From Blastococcus mobilis (GTDB lineage: Bacteria; Actinomycetota; Actinomycetes; Mycobacteriales; Geodermatophilaceae): a DNA stretch of 64,000 bases. Below are positions 10,771-19,034 of this stretch, one piece after another (positions within the stretch are counted from its first letter, which is position 1; every line of letters begins with the position of its first letter). Location of the stretch: NCBI RefSeq assembly GCF_900188025.1, contig NZ_FZNO01000001.1, forward strand, positions 186,001 to 250,000. The letters run 5' to 3'. Under the pieces are notes generated by a model that did no database searches, had not been told where the DNA came from, and saw only the letters and a list, made by a program, of their open reading frames with translations. The position numbers and the translations under genes are program-made.

Positions 10771-12309
10771 TCAGGAGAGGCTGATGCCGGTGGCGGTGAG
10801 CAGCGCGCCGCTGCCCACCAGGTCGACGACGGTCTCGATCTCCGGCGCGAGGTGCCGGTCGGGTCCCGGTCCGGCCACACCCGCGGCGCGCACGGCGGCG
10901 CGCACGGCGGCGGTGGGACCGGCGGGTTCGAGCGGGGCGCGGAGGTCGAGTGCGCGGGCGGCGGTGACGATCTCGACGGCGAGCACCCGGGTGAGGCCGT
11001 CCAGCGCGCGGCGGAGCTTGCGGGCCGCGGCCCAGCCCATCGAGACGTGGTCCTCCTGCATCGCGGAGGAGGGGATCGAGTCGACGCTGGCCGGCACCGC
11101 CAGGCGCTTGAGCTCGCTGACGATCCCCGCGGCCGTGTAGTGGGCGATCATGTGCCCGGAGTCGACGCCGGGGTCGGCTGCCAGGAACGGCGGCAGGCCG
11201 TTGCTGCGCGCCACGTCCAGGAACCGGTCGGTGCGGCGCTCGCTCATGCCGGCGACGTCGGCGACGGCGATGGCGAGGAAGTCGAGCACGTACCCGACCG
11301 GGGCGCCGTGGAAGTTGCCGTTGGACTCCACCCGGCCGTCGAGGGTGATGACCGGGTTGTCGACGGCAGCGGCCAGCTCCCGGCCGGCGACGGCGGAGGC
11401 GTGCGCCGCCGTGTCCCGTGCGGCACCGTGCACCTGGGGCGCGCACCGCAGGGAGTAGGCGTCCTGCACGCGGGTGCACTCGGGCCCGCGGTGGCTGGCC
11501 ATGATCCCGCTGCCGGCCAGCAGGGCCCGCAGGTTGGCCGCGGACGCCGCCTGCCCCGGGTGCGGCCGCAGGCGGTGCAGGTCGTCGGCGAACACCGCGT
11601 CCGTGCCCAGCAGCGCCTCGACGCTCATCGCCGCGGCGACGTCGGCCGTGGCCAGGAGGAGCCGCAGATCGGCGAGGGCGAGCAGGAGCATGCCGAGCAT
11701 GCCGTCCGTGCCGTTGACGAGCGCCAGCCCCTCCTTCTCGGCGAGTTCCACCGGCTCGATACCGCAGGAGCGCAGCGCCTCGGCCGCCGCGCGGAGCGTC
11801 CCCGCTCCGTCGCGCACGGCGCCCTCGCCCATGAGGGCGAGCGCCACCGAGGAGAGCGGGGCCAGGTCACCGGAGCAGCCCAGCGAGCCGTACTCGTGCA
11901 CCACCGGCGTCAGGCCGGCGTCGAGCATCGCGGCGTAGGCCTGCGCGGTCTCCACCCGGACGCCGGTGCGCCCGGTGGCCAGGGTCGAGAGCCGGAGGAG
12001 CATGAGCGCGCGCACGACCTCGCGCTCCACCTCGGGGCCCGATCCGGCCGCGTGCGAGCGGATCAGGCTGCGCTGGAGCTGGGTCCGCCGCTCCGCCGGG
12101 ATGTGCGTGGTGGCCAGCGCGCCGAACCCGGTGGAGATCCCGTAGTGCGGCCGGTCGTCCTTGGCGAGGGAGTCCACGACGTCGCGGCTGCGCGCCATCT
12201 CGGCCAGCGCCTCGTCGGCCAGCCGCACTCCGGCCCCGTCGCGGGCGACGCGGACGACGGCCTCCGGGGCCACCGGGCCGATCCCCACGACTACCTGATC
12301 ACTGCGCAT
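10771..12309 (-). CDS. hutH: Histidine ammonia-lyase with a Cys-Ser-Gly MIO triad
   Basis: First step of histidine degradation: eliminates ammonia from L-histidine to give urocanate, using the autocatalytic methylidene-imidazolone (MIO) cofactor. With the ATG at 12309 the protein has 512 residues, the normal size. HYGISTGFG (about 55-63) is the active-site Tyr loop and [13 protein letters not shown] (about 141-153) is the MIO loop. The triad reads Cys145-Ser146-Gly147 rather than the textbook Ala-Ser-Gly. A start at 12381 in the same frame would add 24 residues that look like leader sequence, so I prefer 12309. It is preceded by the co-directional IclR regulator gene and followed closely by hutU. 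Confidence 0.94.
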   Translation of the reverse strand: MRSDQVVVGIGPVAPEAVVRVARDGAGVRLADEALAEMARSRDVVDSLAKDDRPHYGISTGFGALATTHIPAERRTQLQRSLIRSHAAGSGPEVEREVVRALMLLRLSTLATGRTGVRVETAQAYAAMLDAGLTPVVHEYGSLGCSGDLAPLSSVALALMGEGAVRDGAGTLRAAAEALRSCGIEPVELAEKEGLALVNGTDGMLGMLLLALADLRLLLATADVAAAMSVEALLGTDAVFADDLHRLRPHPGQAASAANLRALLAGSGIMASHRGPECTRVQDAYSLRCAPQVHGAARDTAAHASAVAGRELAAAVDNPVITLDGRVESNGNFHGAPVGYVLDFLAIAVADVAGMSERRTDRFLDVARSNGLPPFLAADPGVDSGHMIAHYTAAGIVSELKRLAVPASVDSIPSSAMQEDHVSMGWAAARKLRRALDGLTRVLAVEIVTAARALDLRAPLEPAGPTAAVRAAVRAAGVAGPGPDRHLAPEIETVVDLVGSGALLTATGISLS

Positions 12310-12391
12310 GGCCCCATCGCACACCGAGGTCAGGGCCTCGCCCAGCTCTCGTCCCCCGGTCGTGTCCCGTATCCCAGACATTTGCCCGGCG

Positions 12392-13192
12392 TCACGGGCC
12401 GGGCGGCCGCCCGGCGATCCGGCGGGTCAGCTCGGCCGCGGCGCGGGTGACCCGCCGGGCGAGCTCCTCCCTCGTCGCAGCGTCGACCTCGTCGGCGGGA
12501 AACGTGACGGCGACGCTCGCGGCCGGCCGGCCCGCGTGGTCGTGGACGGCCGCCGCCACCGAGGCGAAGCCCGGCGTCACCTCGCCGTCCTCGGAGGCGT
12601 GACCATCCCGGCGGACCGACAGCAGCAGCCGGCGCAGGTCCGCGAGCCGACGCGGACCGGTGCCGTGCCGGTCGACGAACGCGCTCGCGTCGGGGAAGAG
12701 GGCCCGGACGTGCGGGCCGGGCAGGTCGGCCAGCATCGCCCTCCCGCTGGCGGTCAGCTGCGCCGGCAGCCGCACGCCGACGTCGGTCACCAGTGGTGGG
12801 CGGCCCGGCGCCCGTTGCTCGACGACGTACAGCACCTCGCGGCCGTGCAGCACGGCCAGGTGTGCGGTGTGGCCGACGGTGTCGACCAACCGCGACAGCA
12901 CCGGGCGGGCCAGCCGGGCCAGGGGCTCCTGGCGGGAGTAGGCGCTGCCGATCTCGAAGGCGCTCACGCCCAGGCCGTAGCGGCGCTCCTCGGGCAGGTG
13001 GACGACGAAGCCGGCGGCGATGAGCTCGGCGAGGAGGTGGTACGTCGTGGAGCGGGGCAGCCCGAGGTCCCGGGCCAGCGCGGCGGCCGGGACCGGGCCT
13101 GGCTGCCGGGCGAGTGCCTGCAGCAGGGCGAGCGTGTGCCGGGCCGCGGGAACGCCGCCCGGTGAGCGGCCCTCGTGCGCCGTCGCCGTCAT
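12392..13192 (-). CDS. IclR-family regulator, probable hut operon regulator
   Basis: A 266-residue DNA-binding regulator. Residues about 14-75 form the N-terminal winged helix-turn-helix (ALARDLGLPRSTTYHLLAEL), followed by the IclR effector-binding domain with the GYGLG-like RYGLGVSAFEIG junction, HLAVLHGREVLYVVEQ and a final FASVAAAVHDHAGRPAASVA segment. The ATG at 13192 is preferred to the longer frame beginning at 13252 because the extra residues look non-native. It is the first gene before hutH, 82 bases away, and co-directional, so it most likely senses a histidine-pathway intermediate such as urocanate. The effector is inference. Confidence 0.88.
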   Translation of the reverse strand: MTATAHEGRSPGGVPAARHTLALLQALARQPGPVPAAALARDLGLPRSTTYHLLAELIAAGFVVHLPEERRYGLGVSAFEIGSAYSRQEPLARLARPVLSRLVDTVGHTAHLAVLHGREVLYVVEQRAPGRPPLVTDVGVRLPAQLTASGRAMLADLPGPHVRALFPDASAFVDRHGTGPRRLADLRRLLLSVRRDGHASEDGEVTPGFASVAAAVHDHAGRPAASVAVTFPADEVDAATREELARRVTRAAAELTRRIAGRPPGP

Positions 13193-13342
13193 CCGGTCAG
13201 GGTAGGAGGCGGGGGTCGCCGGCAGCTGACCACGTGGGACTGGTCCGTCCACCCACCTGCGGGACGTGGCCGAGCGGGTCGGTGAGGCCGCCGGCGCAGG
13301 TGGTCGCGTCGTCCCGGGCGGGCATCGAGCGCGACGTGGGCT

Positions 13343-13969
13343 CTAGCCGTCCACGAGGACGACGAGCAACGTGCGCGGACCGTGCACGCCCTCCACCCGC
13401 TGCAGCTCGATGTCGCTGGTCGCCGACGGCCCGCTGATCATGGTCAGCGGCGCGAGCGGATCCAACCGCGCCAGGCCCTCCGGGACACCACCCACCACCT
13501 GCTCCGCGGGAACCACGCAGATCAGGCAGTCCGGCAGCAGCGACAGCGCGCGCCGACCGCAGACGGGGCTCCCGTCGAGGACGAGCGTGCCGGTCTCCGC
13601 GATGGCGACCGACACCCCGGCGACGGTGGCGGCGTAGTCGGCGAGCGCGACGGCGGGACGGCCGTCGTCCTGCGCGGCGCCGTCCGGCCGCCAGTCCGCG
13701 GGGACCCCGGGAGCGACGACGACGTCGCCCGGTGCGTGCTCTCCGAGCGCCGTCCGGAGGGCGCCGGCAACGGTCGCGGCGACGTCGGACGGGGCGCAGC
13801 GCACCACTGTGGCCTTGTAGTCCTCGAGCCGGTCGGTCAGGACGTCGAGCAGTTCGGCCGGGGTGCGGCCGTCGGTGAGCCGGTAGTCCCGCGGGATCGC
13901 GGCGGGCTCCGGACGGTCGGCACCCAGCGCCGTCCGGATCCGGCCGAGGATCTCCTCCCGGGCACTCAT
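13343..13969 (-). CDS. lutC: Lactate utilization protein C (LUD domain)
   Basis: A 208-residue LUD/YkgG-domain protein, a subunit of the LutABC complex that oxidises L-lactate to pyruvate. The family core is visible as VAIAETGTLVLDG followed by CGRRALSLLPD and a C-terminal GVHGPRTLLVVLVDG. The ATG at 13969 lies in the 4-base ATGA overlap with the lutB stop, which fixes the start and suggests coupled translation. It is the last gene of lutABC; 150 bases separate it from the iclR-hut operon on the same strand, so read-through is possible, but a separate iclR promoter there is more likely. Confidence 0.93.
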   Translation of the reverse strand: MSAREEILGRIRTALGADRPEPAAIPRDYRLTDGRTPAELLDVLTDRLEDYKATVVRCAPSDVAATVAGALRTALGEHAPGDVVVAPGVPADWRPDGAAQDDGRPAVALADYAATVAGVSVAIAETGTLVLDGSPVCGRRALSLLPDCLICVVPAEQVVGGVPEGLARLDPLAPLTMISGPSATSDIELQRVEGVHGPRTLLVVLVDG

Positions 13970-15495
13970 CGGCGGTGTTCCCGGGCCCAGGCCTGCGTGA
14001 AGGTCTCCTGCGGGGGCGTGGGCAGGTCGCGGGTGCGGGTCCAGTGCGACGCCGGCGGGGGAAGGGTGGCCGGCAGCGTGGCCCTGCCGCGGGCGAGCAG
14101 CCGGCCGAGGCCGGCCGCGCGCTGCGCGAGATGCCAGAGCCGGGGACTGGACATGGCTTTCGACAGGGCCCGGAAGGCCATCGATTCGGGCGTCGTTCGG
14201 GTCTGCGCCTCGACGTGCTCGCCGCGCAGGTGGACGAGGATCGACGGGATGTCGATCGCCACGGGGCAGACGTCGTAGCAGGCGCCGCACAGCGAGGAGG
14301 CGTACGGGAGGGAGGCGTTGTCTTCGACCCCGGTCAGCTGCGGCGAGAGGACGGCCCCGATGGGGCCGGGGTACACCGAGCCGTACGCGTGCCCGCCGGC
14401 GCGCTCGTAGACCGGGCACACGTTGAGGCAGGCCGAGCAGCGGATGCAGTGCAGCGCCTCGCGCCCGAGCTCGTCGGCGAGCACCGCCGTCCGCCCGTTG
14501 TCGAGCAGGACGAGGTGGAACTCCTGCGGCCCGTCGCCGGGGGTCACGCCGGCCCACAGCGAGGTGTAGGGGTTCATCCGCTCGCCGGTGGAGGAGCGGG
14601 GGAGCAGCTGCAGGAACACCTCCAGGTCGCGCCACGTGGGCACCACCTTCTCGATGCCCATGACCGTGATCAGCGTCCGGGGCAGCGTCAGGCACATCCG
14701 GCCGTTGCCCTCGGACTCGACGACCGCGAGCGTCCCCGTCTCGGCGACGGCGAAGTTGGCCCCACTGATGGCCACGCGCGCCCGGAGGAAGCGCTCGCGC
14801 AGGTGCGACCGCGCCGCCATCGCCAGCCTGCGGGGCTCGTCGGTCAGCGCCGGATCGACCGCGGGCATGGTGCGCAGGAAGATCTCGCGGATCTCGGCCC
14901 GGTTCTTGTGGATCGCCGGCACCAGGATGTGGCTGGGCTTGTCCTCGCCGAGCTGCACGATGAGCTCGGCGAGGTCGGTCTCGTGCGCGGTGATGCCCGC
15001 GGCCTCCAGGGCCTCGTTGAGGGCGATCTCCTGGGTTGCCATTGACTTGACCTTCACGACCTCGTCGGCGCCGGCGGCCTGGACGAGCCGGGTGACGATC
15101 GCGTTGGCCTCCGTGGCGTCCCGGGCCCAGTGCACCGTGCCGCCCCGGGCGGTGACCTGCTCCTCCAGCGCGATCAGGTGCTCGTCGAGGCGGGCCATGG
15201 TGGCGGCCTTGATCGCCCGGCCGGCCTCGCGCAGCTGCGCCCAATCGGGCACCTCGCCGACGACCTTGGCCCGCTTCGCGCGGATGGTCGCCGTCGCGTG
15301 GCCGAGGTTGGCCCGCAGCTGCCCGTCGCGCAGGGAGTCGCGTGCGGCGTCGGGGAAGGAGCGGTCGCCCCGCAGGTGCCCGACTCCACGCGGCGCCGTC
15401 GGCAGCCCCAGGAACGTCGGCTGGGACTTTCTGTACCGAGAGTCCCCGGGGGTGTCGGGACTTCCTGTACCGAGAGTCCCGGAGGTGGGGGTCAT
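13966..15495 (-). CDS. lutB: Lactate utilization iron-sulfur protein B, with a repeat-encoded N-terminal extension
   Basis: A 509-residue iron-sulfur subunit of lactate oxidation. A LUD domain covers about residues 80-300, with AVAETGTLAVVESEGNGR. Two 4Fe-4S clusters follow in HCIRCSACLNVCPVYE and SLCGACYDVCPVAID, then a C-terminal tail. The conserved family sequence begins only at about residue 26 (PTFLGLPTAPRGVGHLRGD). The first ~25 residues are encoded by two copies of a palindromic repeat (15423-15480) and resemble no LutB I know. No alternative start codon lies between the repeats and the conserved part, and the ATG at 15495 overlaps the lutA stop as ATGA, so the extension is probably translated. 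Confidence 0.92.
   Translation of the reverse strand: MTPTSGTLGTGSPDTPGDSRYRKSQPTFLGLPTAPRGVGHLRGDRSFPDAARDSLRDGQLRANLGHATATIRAKRAKVVGEVPDWAQLREAGRAIKAATMARLDEHLIALEEQVTARGGTVHWARDATEANAIVTRLVQAAGADEVVKVKSMATQEIALNEALEAAGITAHETDLAELIVQLGEDKPSHILVPAIHKNRAEIREIFLRTMPAVDPALTDEPRRLAMAARSHLRERFLRARVAISGANFAVAETGTLAVVESEGNGRMCLTLPRTLITVMGIEKVVPTWRDLEVFLQLLPRSSTGERMNPYTSLWAGVTPGDGPQEFHLVLLDNGRTAVLADELGREALHCIRCSACLNVCPVYERAGGHAYGSVYPGPIGAVLSPQLTGVEDNASLPYASSLCGACYDVCPVAIDIPSILVHLRGEHVEAQTRTTPESMAFRALSKAMSSPRLWHLAQRAAGLGRLLARGRATLPATLPPPASHWTRTRDLPTPPQETFTQAWAREHRR
15423..15480. repeat. Two near-identical 24-bp palindromic repeats inside the 5' end of lutB
   Basis: Copies at 15423-15446 and 15457-15480 differ at one base. 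Each has perfect 6-bp inverted arms (GGGACT and AGTCCC) around a 12-base centre containing TGTACC, and 10 bases separate the copies. They fall in the first 25 codons of lutB. They could be a short mobile palindrome (REP-like) pair captured by the gene or an operator pair; with only this window I cannot tell which. Confidence 0.7.
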
Positions 15496-16265
15496 GCCCG
15501 TACCGCCGGGCGGGTGGACTGGCCGGGGGAGACCGCGTCCTCCGTGGAGGCGAGGATCTCGGCCAGGTGGACCGTCCGCGTGCCCGACCGGAGGCGGGAG
15601 AGCCCACCGCCGATGTGCATGAGGCACGACGCGTCCCCGGCGGTGCAGACCTCGGCGTGCGTGGACAGCACGTTGGCCATCTTGTCGGTGAGCATCGCGG
15701 TGGAGGTCTCCGCGTTCTTGACCGCGAAGGTCCCGCCGAACCCGCAGCACTGCTCGGCCGCGGGGAGTTCTACCAGGTCCAGGCCGCGGACGGTGCGCAG
15801 CAGCTGCAGCGGGCGGTCACCCACCTTCAGCATGCGCAGCGAGTGGCACGTCGGGTGGTAGGTGACGCGGTGCGGGTAGTAGGCCCCGACGTCGGTGACG
15901 CCGAGGACGTCGACCAGAAACTGCGACAGCTCCCAGGTCCGCTCGGCCAGCGCCGCGGCCTCGTGGGCCAGCGCGTGCTCGCCGGCCCGCCGGGCGACCG
16001 CGGCCTGCTGGTGGTGGATCGACGCCACGCACGAACCGGACGGCGCCACGACGGCCTCGGCGCCGGCGAAGGCGCGGACGTGGTTGGCCACGATGGGCAC
16101 GGCCTCGCGGCGGTAGCCGGTGTTGACGTGCATCTGACCGCAGCAGCTCTGGCCCCGCGGGACGACGACCTCATGACCGAGCCGTTCCAGCAGCACGGCG
16201 GTCGCCCGCGCCACCTGGGGCACCATGGTGTCCACCAGGCAGGTGGCGAACAGCGCGACCTTCAC
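15492..16265 (-). CDS. lutA: Lactate utilization protein A (CCG-domain Fe-S oxidoreductase)
   Basis: A 257-residue protein with two cysteine-rich CCG domains, the electron-carrying subunit of the LutABC L-lactate oxidase. The first domain carries SCCGQMHVNTGY and the second YHPTCHSLRM with QCCGFGGTFAVKNAETS; these bind the iron-sulfur cluster. MKVALFATCLVDTMVPQV is the usual start of the family. It is the first gene of lutABC (minus strand), with its ATG at 16265, and its stop overlaps the lutB start by four bases. The 180 bases upstream, before the terminator of the MFS gene, should hold the promoter. Confidence 0.94.
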   Translation of the reverse strand: MKVALFATCLVDTMVPQVARATAVLLERLGHEVVVPRGQSCCGQMHVNTGYRREAVPIVANHVRAFAGAEAVVAPSGSCVASIHHQQAAVARRAGEHALAHEAAALAERTWELSQFLVDVLGVTDVGAYYPHRVTYHPTCHSLRMLKVGDRPLQLLRTVRGLDLVELPAAEQCCGFGGTFAVKNAETSTAMLTDKMANVLSTHAEVCTAGDASCLMHIGGGLSRLRSGTRTVHLAEILASTEDAVSPGQSTRPAVRA

Positions 16266-16445
16266 GTCGGCCTCAACTCCCGTCGGCGGTGCGTCGGCTC
16301 CCGGACCACCCGCCGCGGCTGGACGAGAAGTTGCTGGTCACGGTGCTCCTCGCCGCGCGCCTCGTCCAGTAGGAACGCAACCGCACGCCGATCTGTCTGC
16401 CGGCTGCGGTGACGTGCGCGGTGTGGCGTGCGCACCCACGACCCG

Positions 16446-16483
16446 GCCCCTGGACGACGACGCCGGCGTCGTCGTCCAGGGGC
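16446..16483 (-). terminator. 38-base perfect palindrome directly after the MFS gene
   Basis: The sequence is a perfect inverted repeat centred between 16464 and 16465, with 19-base arms containing GGACGACGACGCC. It begins one base after the stop codon of the minus-strand MFS gene (16484-16486) and has no T-run. This is typical of the hairpin-only terminators seen in actinobacteria. It would insulate lutABC from MFS transcription. Confidence 0.75.
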
Positions 16484-17716
16484 TCAGCCGGCCGACACCG
16501 GGCGGCGGTCGTCCCCGGGCAGGCCGAGGGCAGCGGCCAGCGCCAGGGCGACGACCGCGGTGGTGACGGCGAACGCGGCCTGGAACGACGCCACGTCGGT
16601 GAGCCACCCGGCGATCAGTGGGCCGGCGATCGCCCCCAGGTCGGCCGACATCTGGAAGACCGCCACCACCCGTCCGCCGCGCGCGGGGCTGATGTCGCCG
16701 ACCAGGGCGGCCGGCACGCTGCCCAGCAGGGAGGCGGCCAGACCGTAGACCGCCATCGACACGAGGAACGACCAGAGCGCCGGCGGCAGCACGAGGATGG
16801 CCATGGCGGCGGTGGCCAGTGCCGCGCCGAGGACGAGCGAGGGGCGGCGGCCCCAGCCGTCGGTCAGCCGGCCCGACCGCAGCAGCCCGACGGCCTGCGC
16901 GGCCGAGCCGGCCAGCAGGCCCGCGCCGGCCCACGCGACCGTGCGGCCGAGCTCCTCGGTGACGTAGAGGGGGACCAGCGAATTGCGGACCCCGAACAGC
17001 ACCCAGCCCACTCCGAGGTTGGCGACGAGCGCGGTGAGGTAGATCCGCGACCCCAGCGCGCGGCGCAGGCCCACGGGGTCCGGCCCCGGATCGGGCGTTG
17101 CGGCGCTCGCTGCGCCCACCGCCGATCGGGACGGAGGGGGCCGCAGCAGCAGGAGCGCGACGCCGCTGGCGACGATCAGGAACCCGGCATACAGCAGGAA
17201 CGGCAACCGCGGGGACAGCTCGGCCAGCAGGCCCCCGGCCGCCGGCCCGGCGACGCCGCCGAGCATGAAGCCGCCCTGCCACGTCGCCGCCGCACGGCCC
17301 CGGTGGGTCGGCGGGGCGACCCGAAGGAGCAGGGACAGCGCGGACACGGTGAACATCGCGCTGCCCACGCCACCAGCGGCGCGCAGGAGCAGGAAGGCCG
17401 GGAAGGAGCTCGCCAGGCCGGCCAGCCCCGTGGTGACCGCGACCAGGAGCAGCCCGGCGGTGAGCACCGCGCGCTCGCCGAACCGCTCGACCAGCGAGCC
17501 GCCGCCGAAGGCCGAGACGAACCGGAAGAAGGCGAAGGCGCTCACGGCCAGCCCGACGGCGGTCGTCCCCACGCCGAACGAGGAGGCGAAGATGGGGATG
17601 GCGGGGGCCACGATCCCGAAGCCCAGCGCGACCACGAACGCGATGACGGCGAGGATTGCGACCTCGCGAGGTAGTTCGCTCTGTCCCGGTCTCCGCACGA
17701 GGACGGATCGTCGCAC
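16484..17716 (-). CDS. Major facilitator superfamily exporter
   Basis: A 410-residue membrane protein with about 12 hydrophobic segments in two halves. Typical MFS loop signatures are seen: SLVERFGERAVLTAG between helices 2 and 3, a basic RGRAAA segment near helix 5, and GRLTDGWGRRPSLVLG between helices 8 and 9. A hydrophilic central loop (about residues 195-220) separates the halves. It looks like a drug/metabolite efflux permease of the DHA1 type, but the substrate cannot be read from sequence. It starts 28 bases downstream of the remnant regulator gene on the same strand and is closed by a 38-base terminator palindrome. Confidence 0.85.
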   Translation of the reverse strand: MRRSVLVRRPGQSELPREVAILAVIAFVVALGFGIVAPAIPIFASSFGVGTTAVGLAVSAFAFFRFVSAFGGGSLVERFGERAVLTAGLLLVAVTTGLAGLASSFPAFLLLRAAGGVGSAMFTVSALSLLLRVAPPTHRGRAAATWQGGFMLGGVAGPAAGGLLAELSPRLPFLLYAGFLIVASGVALLLLRPPPSRSAVGAASAATPDPGPDPVGLRRALGSRIYLTALVANLGVGWVLFGVRNSLVPLYVTEELGRTVAWAGAGLLAGSAAQAVGLLRSGRLTDGWGRRPSLVLGAALATAAMAILVLPPALWSFLVSMAVYGLAASLLGSVPAALVGDISPARGGRVVAVFQMSADLGAIAGPLIAGWLTDVASFQAAFAVTTAVVALALAAALGLPGDDRRPVSAG

Positions 17717-17744
17717 GCCGGCGGAGGGCGACCGGCGGGGCGGA

Positions 17745-17940
17745 TCAGTGCGGCGCGTCCCCCGAGCGGGACGGCAGCACGATGTCGTACTGCGCGATCT
17801 TGCGGTAGAGGGTCGCCCGGGCGATGCCCAGCTCCTCGGCCGCCCTGGTGACCGTGATCGCGGGGCCGGTGAGGCAGCGGATGATCTCGTCCCGCTCCAG
17901 TCGTTCCAGCCGGGTCAGCGGTCGCCGGCCACCGTCGAGG
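17745..17940 (-). pseudogene. Remnant of a Fis-type (sigma-54-activator-like) regulator, C-terminal helix-turn-helix only
   Basis: The minus-strand frame ending at TGA 17745-17747 encodes the C-terminal DNA-binding part of an AcoR/MimR-type activator. LTRLERLERDEIIRCL is followed by the Fis helix-turn-helix RAAEELGIARATLYRKIAQY and a short tail. Upstream the frame continues without homology I can name and hits a stop at 18018-18020, so the GAF and AAA+ domains are missing. The left part of the gene is intact and the break lies next to an alcohol dehydrogenase remnant on the other strand. No start codon would give a working regulator. Confidence 0.75.
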
Positions 17941-18325
17941 ATCTCGGGCGCGAGGTGGTGGACGTCGATGACGTCGGGGAGGTCCTCGAGCTCACCGGGG
18001 GAACGGCGCGGAACAGGTCATCGACTTCGTGGGCGAGGGTGGCTCGACCGCGGAGGGCATCCGGATGACCCGCCGGGCCGGTGACTACCACGTCGTCGGC
18101 TACGGCGAGGACATCCGCGTGCCGACGATCGACATCATCTCGACCGAGATCAACATCATCGGCAACCTCGTCGGGTCCTACACCGACCTGGTCGAGCTGA
18201 TGGCCCTCGCCGCCCAGCAGAGGGTCAGGCTGCACACGGCGAAGTACGCGCTGGAGAGCTTCCAGGACGCCCTCGACGACCTGGACGCCGGCCGGGTCCG
18301 CGGTCGGGCCATCCTCGTCCCGTGA
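17941..18325 (+). pseudogene. Remnant of a zinc-type NAD(P) alcohol dehydrogenase, C-terminal third with a frameshift
   Basis: From 18005 the plus strand reads GAEQVIDFVGEGG, later GDYHVVGYGE, DIISTEINIIGNLVGSY and the terminal GRVRGRAILVP followed by TGA. This is the C-terminal third of a medium-chain alcohol dehydrogenase. Just upstream, EVLELTGG continues the same homology in another frame; one base is missing at about 18001, where GGN-AAC is reduced to GG-AAC. The zinc-binding N-terminal two thirds are absent. ADH genes of this type often accompany Fis-type activators in alkane/alcohol oxidation loci, so both fragments probably survive from one deleted cluster. Confidence 0.8.
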
Positions 18326-18398
18326 AGAAGGACCCCGTCCCGCTCGCCGCTCGCGAGCTGGCAGCCGGCCTCCGGACGGGGCGAGAGGAAGGAACCCG

Positions 18399-18731
18399 AT
18401 GATCTTCATCACCGCCAAGTTCCGTATCCGTCCCGAGGATGCCGACGCCTGGCCCGAGATCAGCCGCTCGTTCACCGAGGCCACCCGCGCCGAGCCCGGG
18501 TGCCTGTGGTTCGACTGGTCCCGGAGCCTCGACGACCCGGCCGAATACGTGCTGGTGGAGGCCTTCCGGGACGACGACGCGGCGTCGGCGCACGTCACGT
18601 CGGACCACTTCCACGCCGCCCAGAAGGAGCTGCCGCCGCACCTGGCGGAGACGCCGCGGATCGTCAACGCCACCGTTCCCCAGGACGACTGGTCCGAGCT
18701 CGGCGAGCTGGCGGTCCGGGCGCGCAGCTGA
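18399..18731 (+). CDS. Antibiotic-biosynthesis monooxygenase (ABM) domain protein
   Basis: A 110-residue dimeric alpha+beta-barrel type protein with the ABM pattern: MIFITAKFRIRPED start, TRAEPGCLWFDWSRSLDDP and YVLVEAFRDDDAASAHVTSDHF. Members act as quinol or polyketide monooxygenases without cofactor, or as small stress-related enzymes; the substrate here is unknown. The start is well supported by GAGGAAGGAA eight bases upstream of the ATG. It lies 73 bases after the alcohol dehydrogenase remnant and, unlike it, is intact. Downstream is a set of three hairpins. Confidence 0.82.
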   Translation: MIFITAKFRIRPEDADAWPEISRSFTEATRAEPGCLWFDWSRSLDDPAEYVLVEAFRDDDAASAHVTSDHFHAAQKELPPHLAETPRIVNATVPQDDWSELGELAVRARS

Positions 18732-19034
18732 TCGGCGGCCCGGCTCGGTGAGGTCACCCGCCGTACGGGCGGGTGGGGGCCGCCCCGAGCGCTCGGGGCG
18801 GCCGTCGCCCGGTCACCCGCCGTACGGGCGGGTGACCGGTCGTCCCCGTCCGGGTCCGGCCGGTAGCCGCCGCGTCCGCCGTCGTGGGTGTCGATATCAC
18901 CGGGGTGGCCCTGGAAGAGGTCGGCCCAGGAGTCGAGTCCGTCGCCCGGTGGGTGAGCGAAGCACGACGGGGACGGCCCCGAACGGAACTCGGTCGTGCC
19001 ACGATCGGGCGTCGCGACGGCGAGGGGCGATCCG
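18732..19034. other. Intergenic region between the ABM gene and the tyrosinase
   Basis: No coding sequence is evident. The first 110 bases carry the triple-hairpin terminator. The rest (18840-19034) should contain the tyrosinase promoter, but I see no convincing -35/-10 pair. Confidence 0.5.
18755..18839. terminator. Three consecutive GC hairpins after the ABM gene
   Basis: Three hairpins follow each other. 18755-18775 has 8-base arms (CACCCGCC/GGCGGGTG) and loop GTACG. 18778-18803 is a perfect 26-base palindrome centred on GAGCGCTC. 18809-18839 has 13-base arms and the same GTACG loop and stem core as the first. The first and third are copies of each other flanking the second. They follow the ABM stop by 20 bases and probably terminate its transcript; there is no T-run. 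Confidence 0.65.

Noticed and set aside
15423-15480. Possible CRISPR repeats
   Set aside because: Only two copies with a 10-base gap, palindromic, and inside a gene; no array or cas genes.
13343-15607. A 754-residue LutC-containing fusion
   Set aside because: The LutC part begins at ATG 13969 coupled to lutB; the upstream translation is a shadow of lutB.
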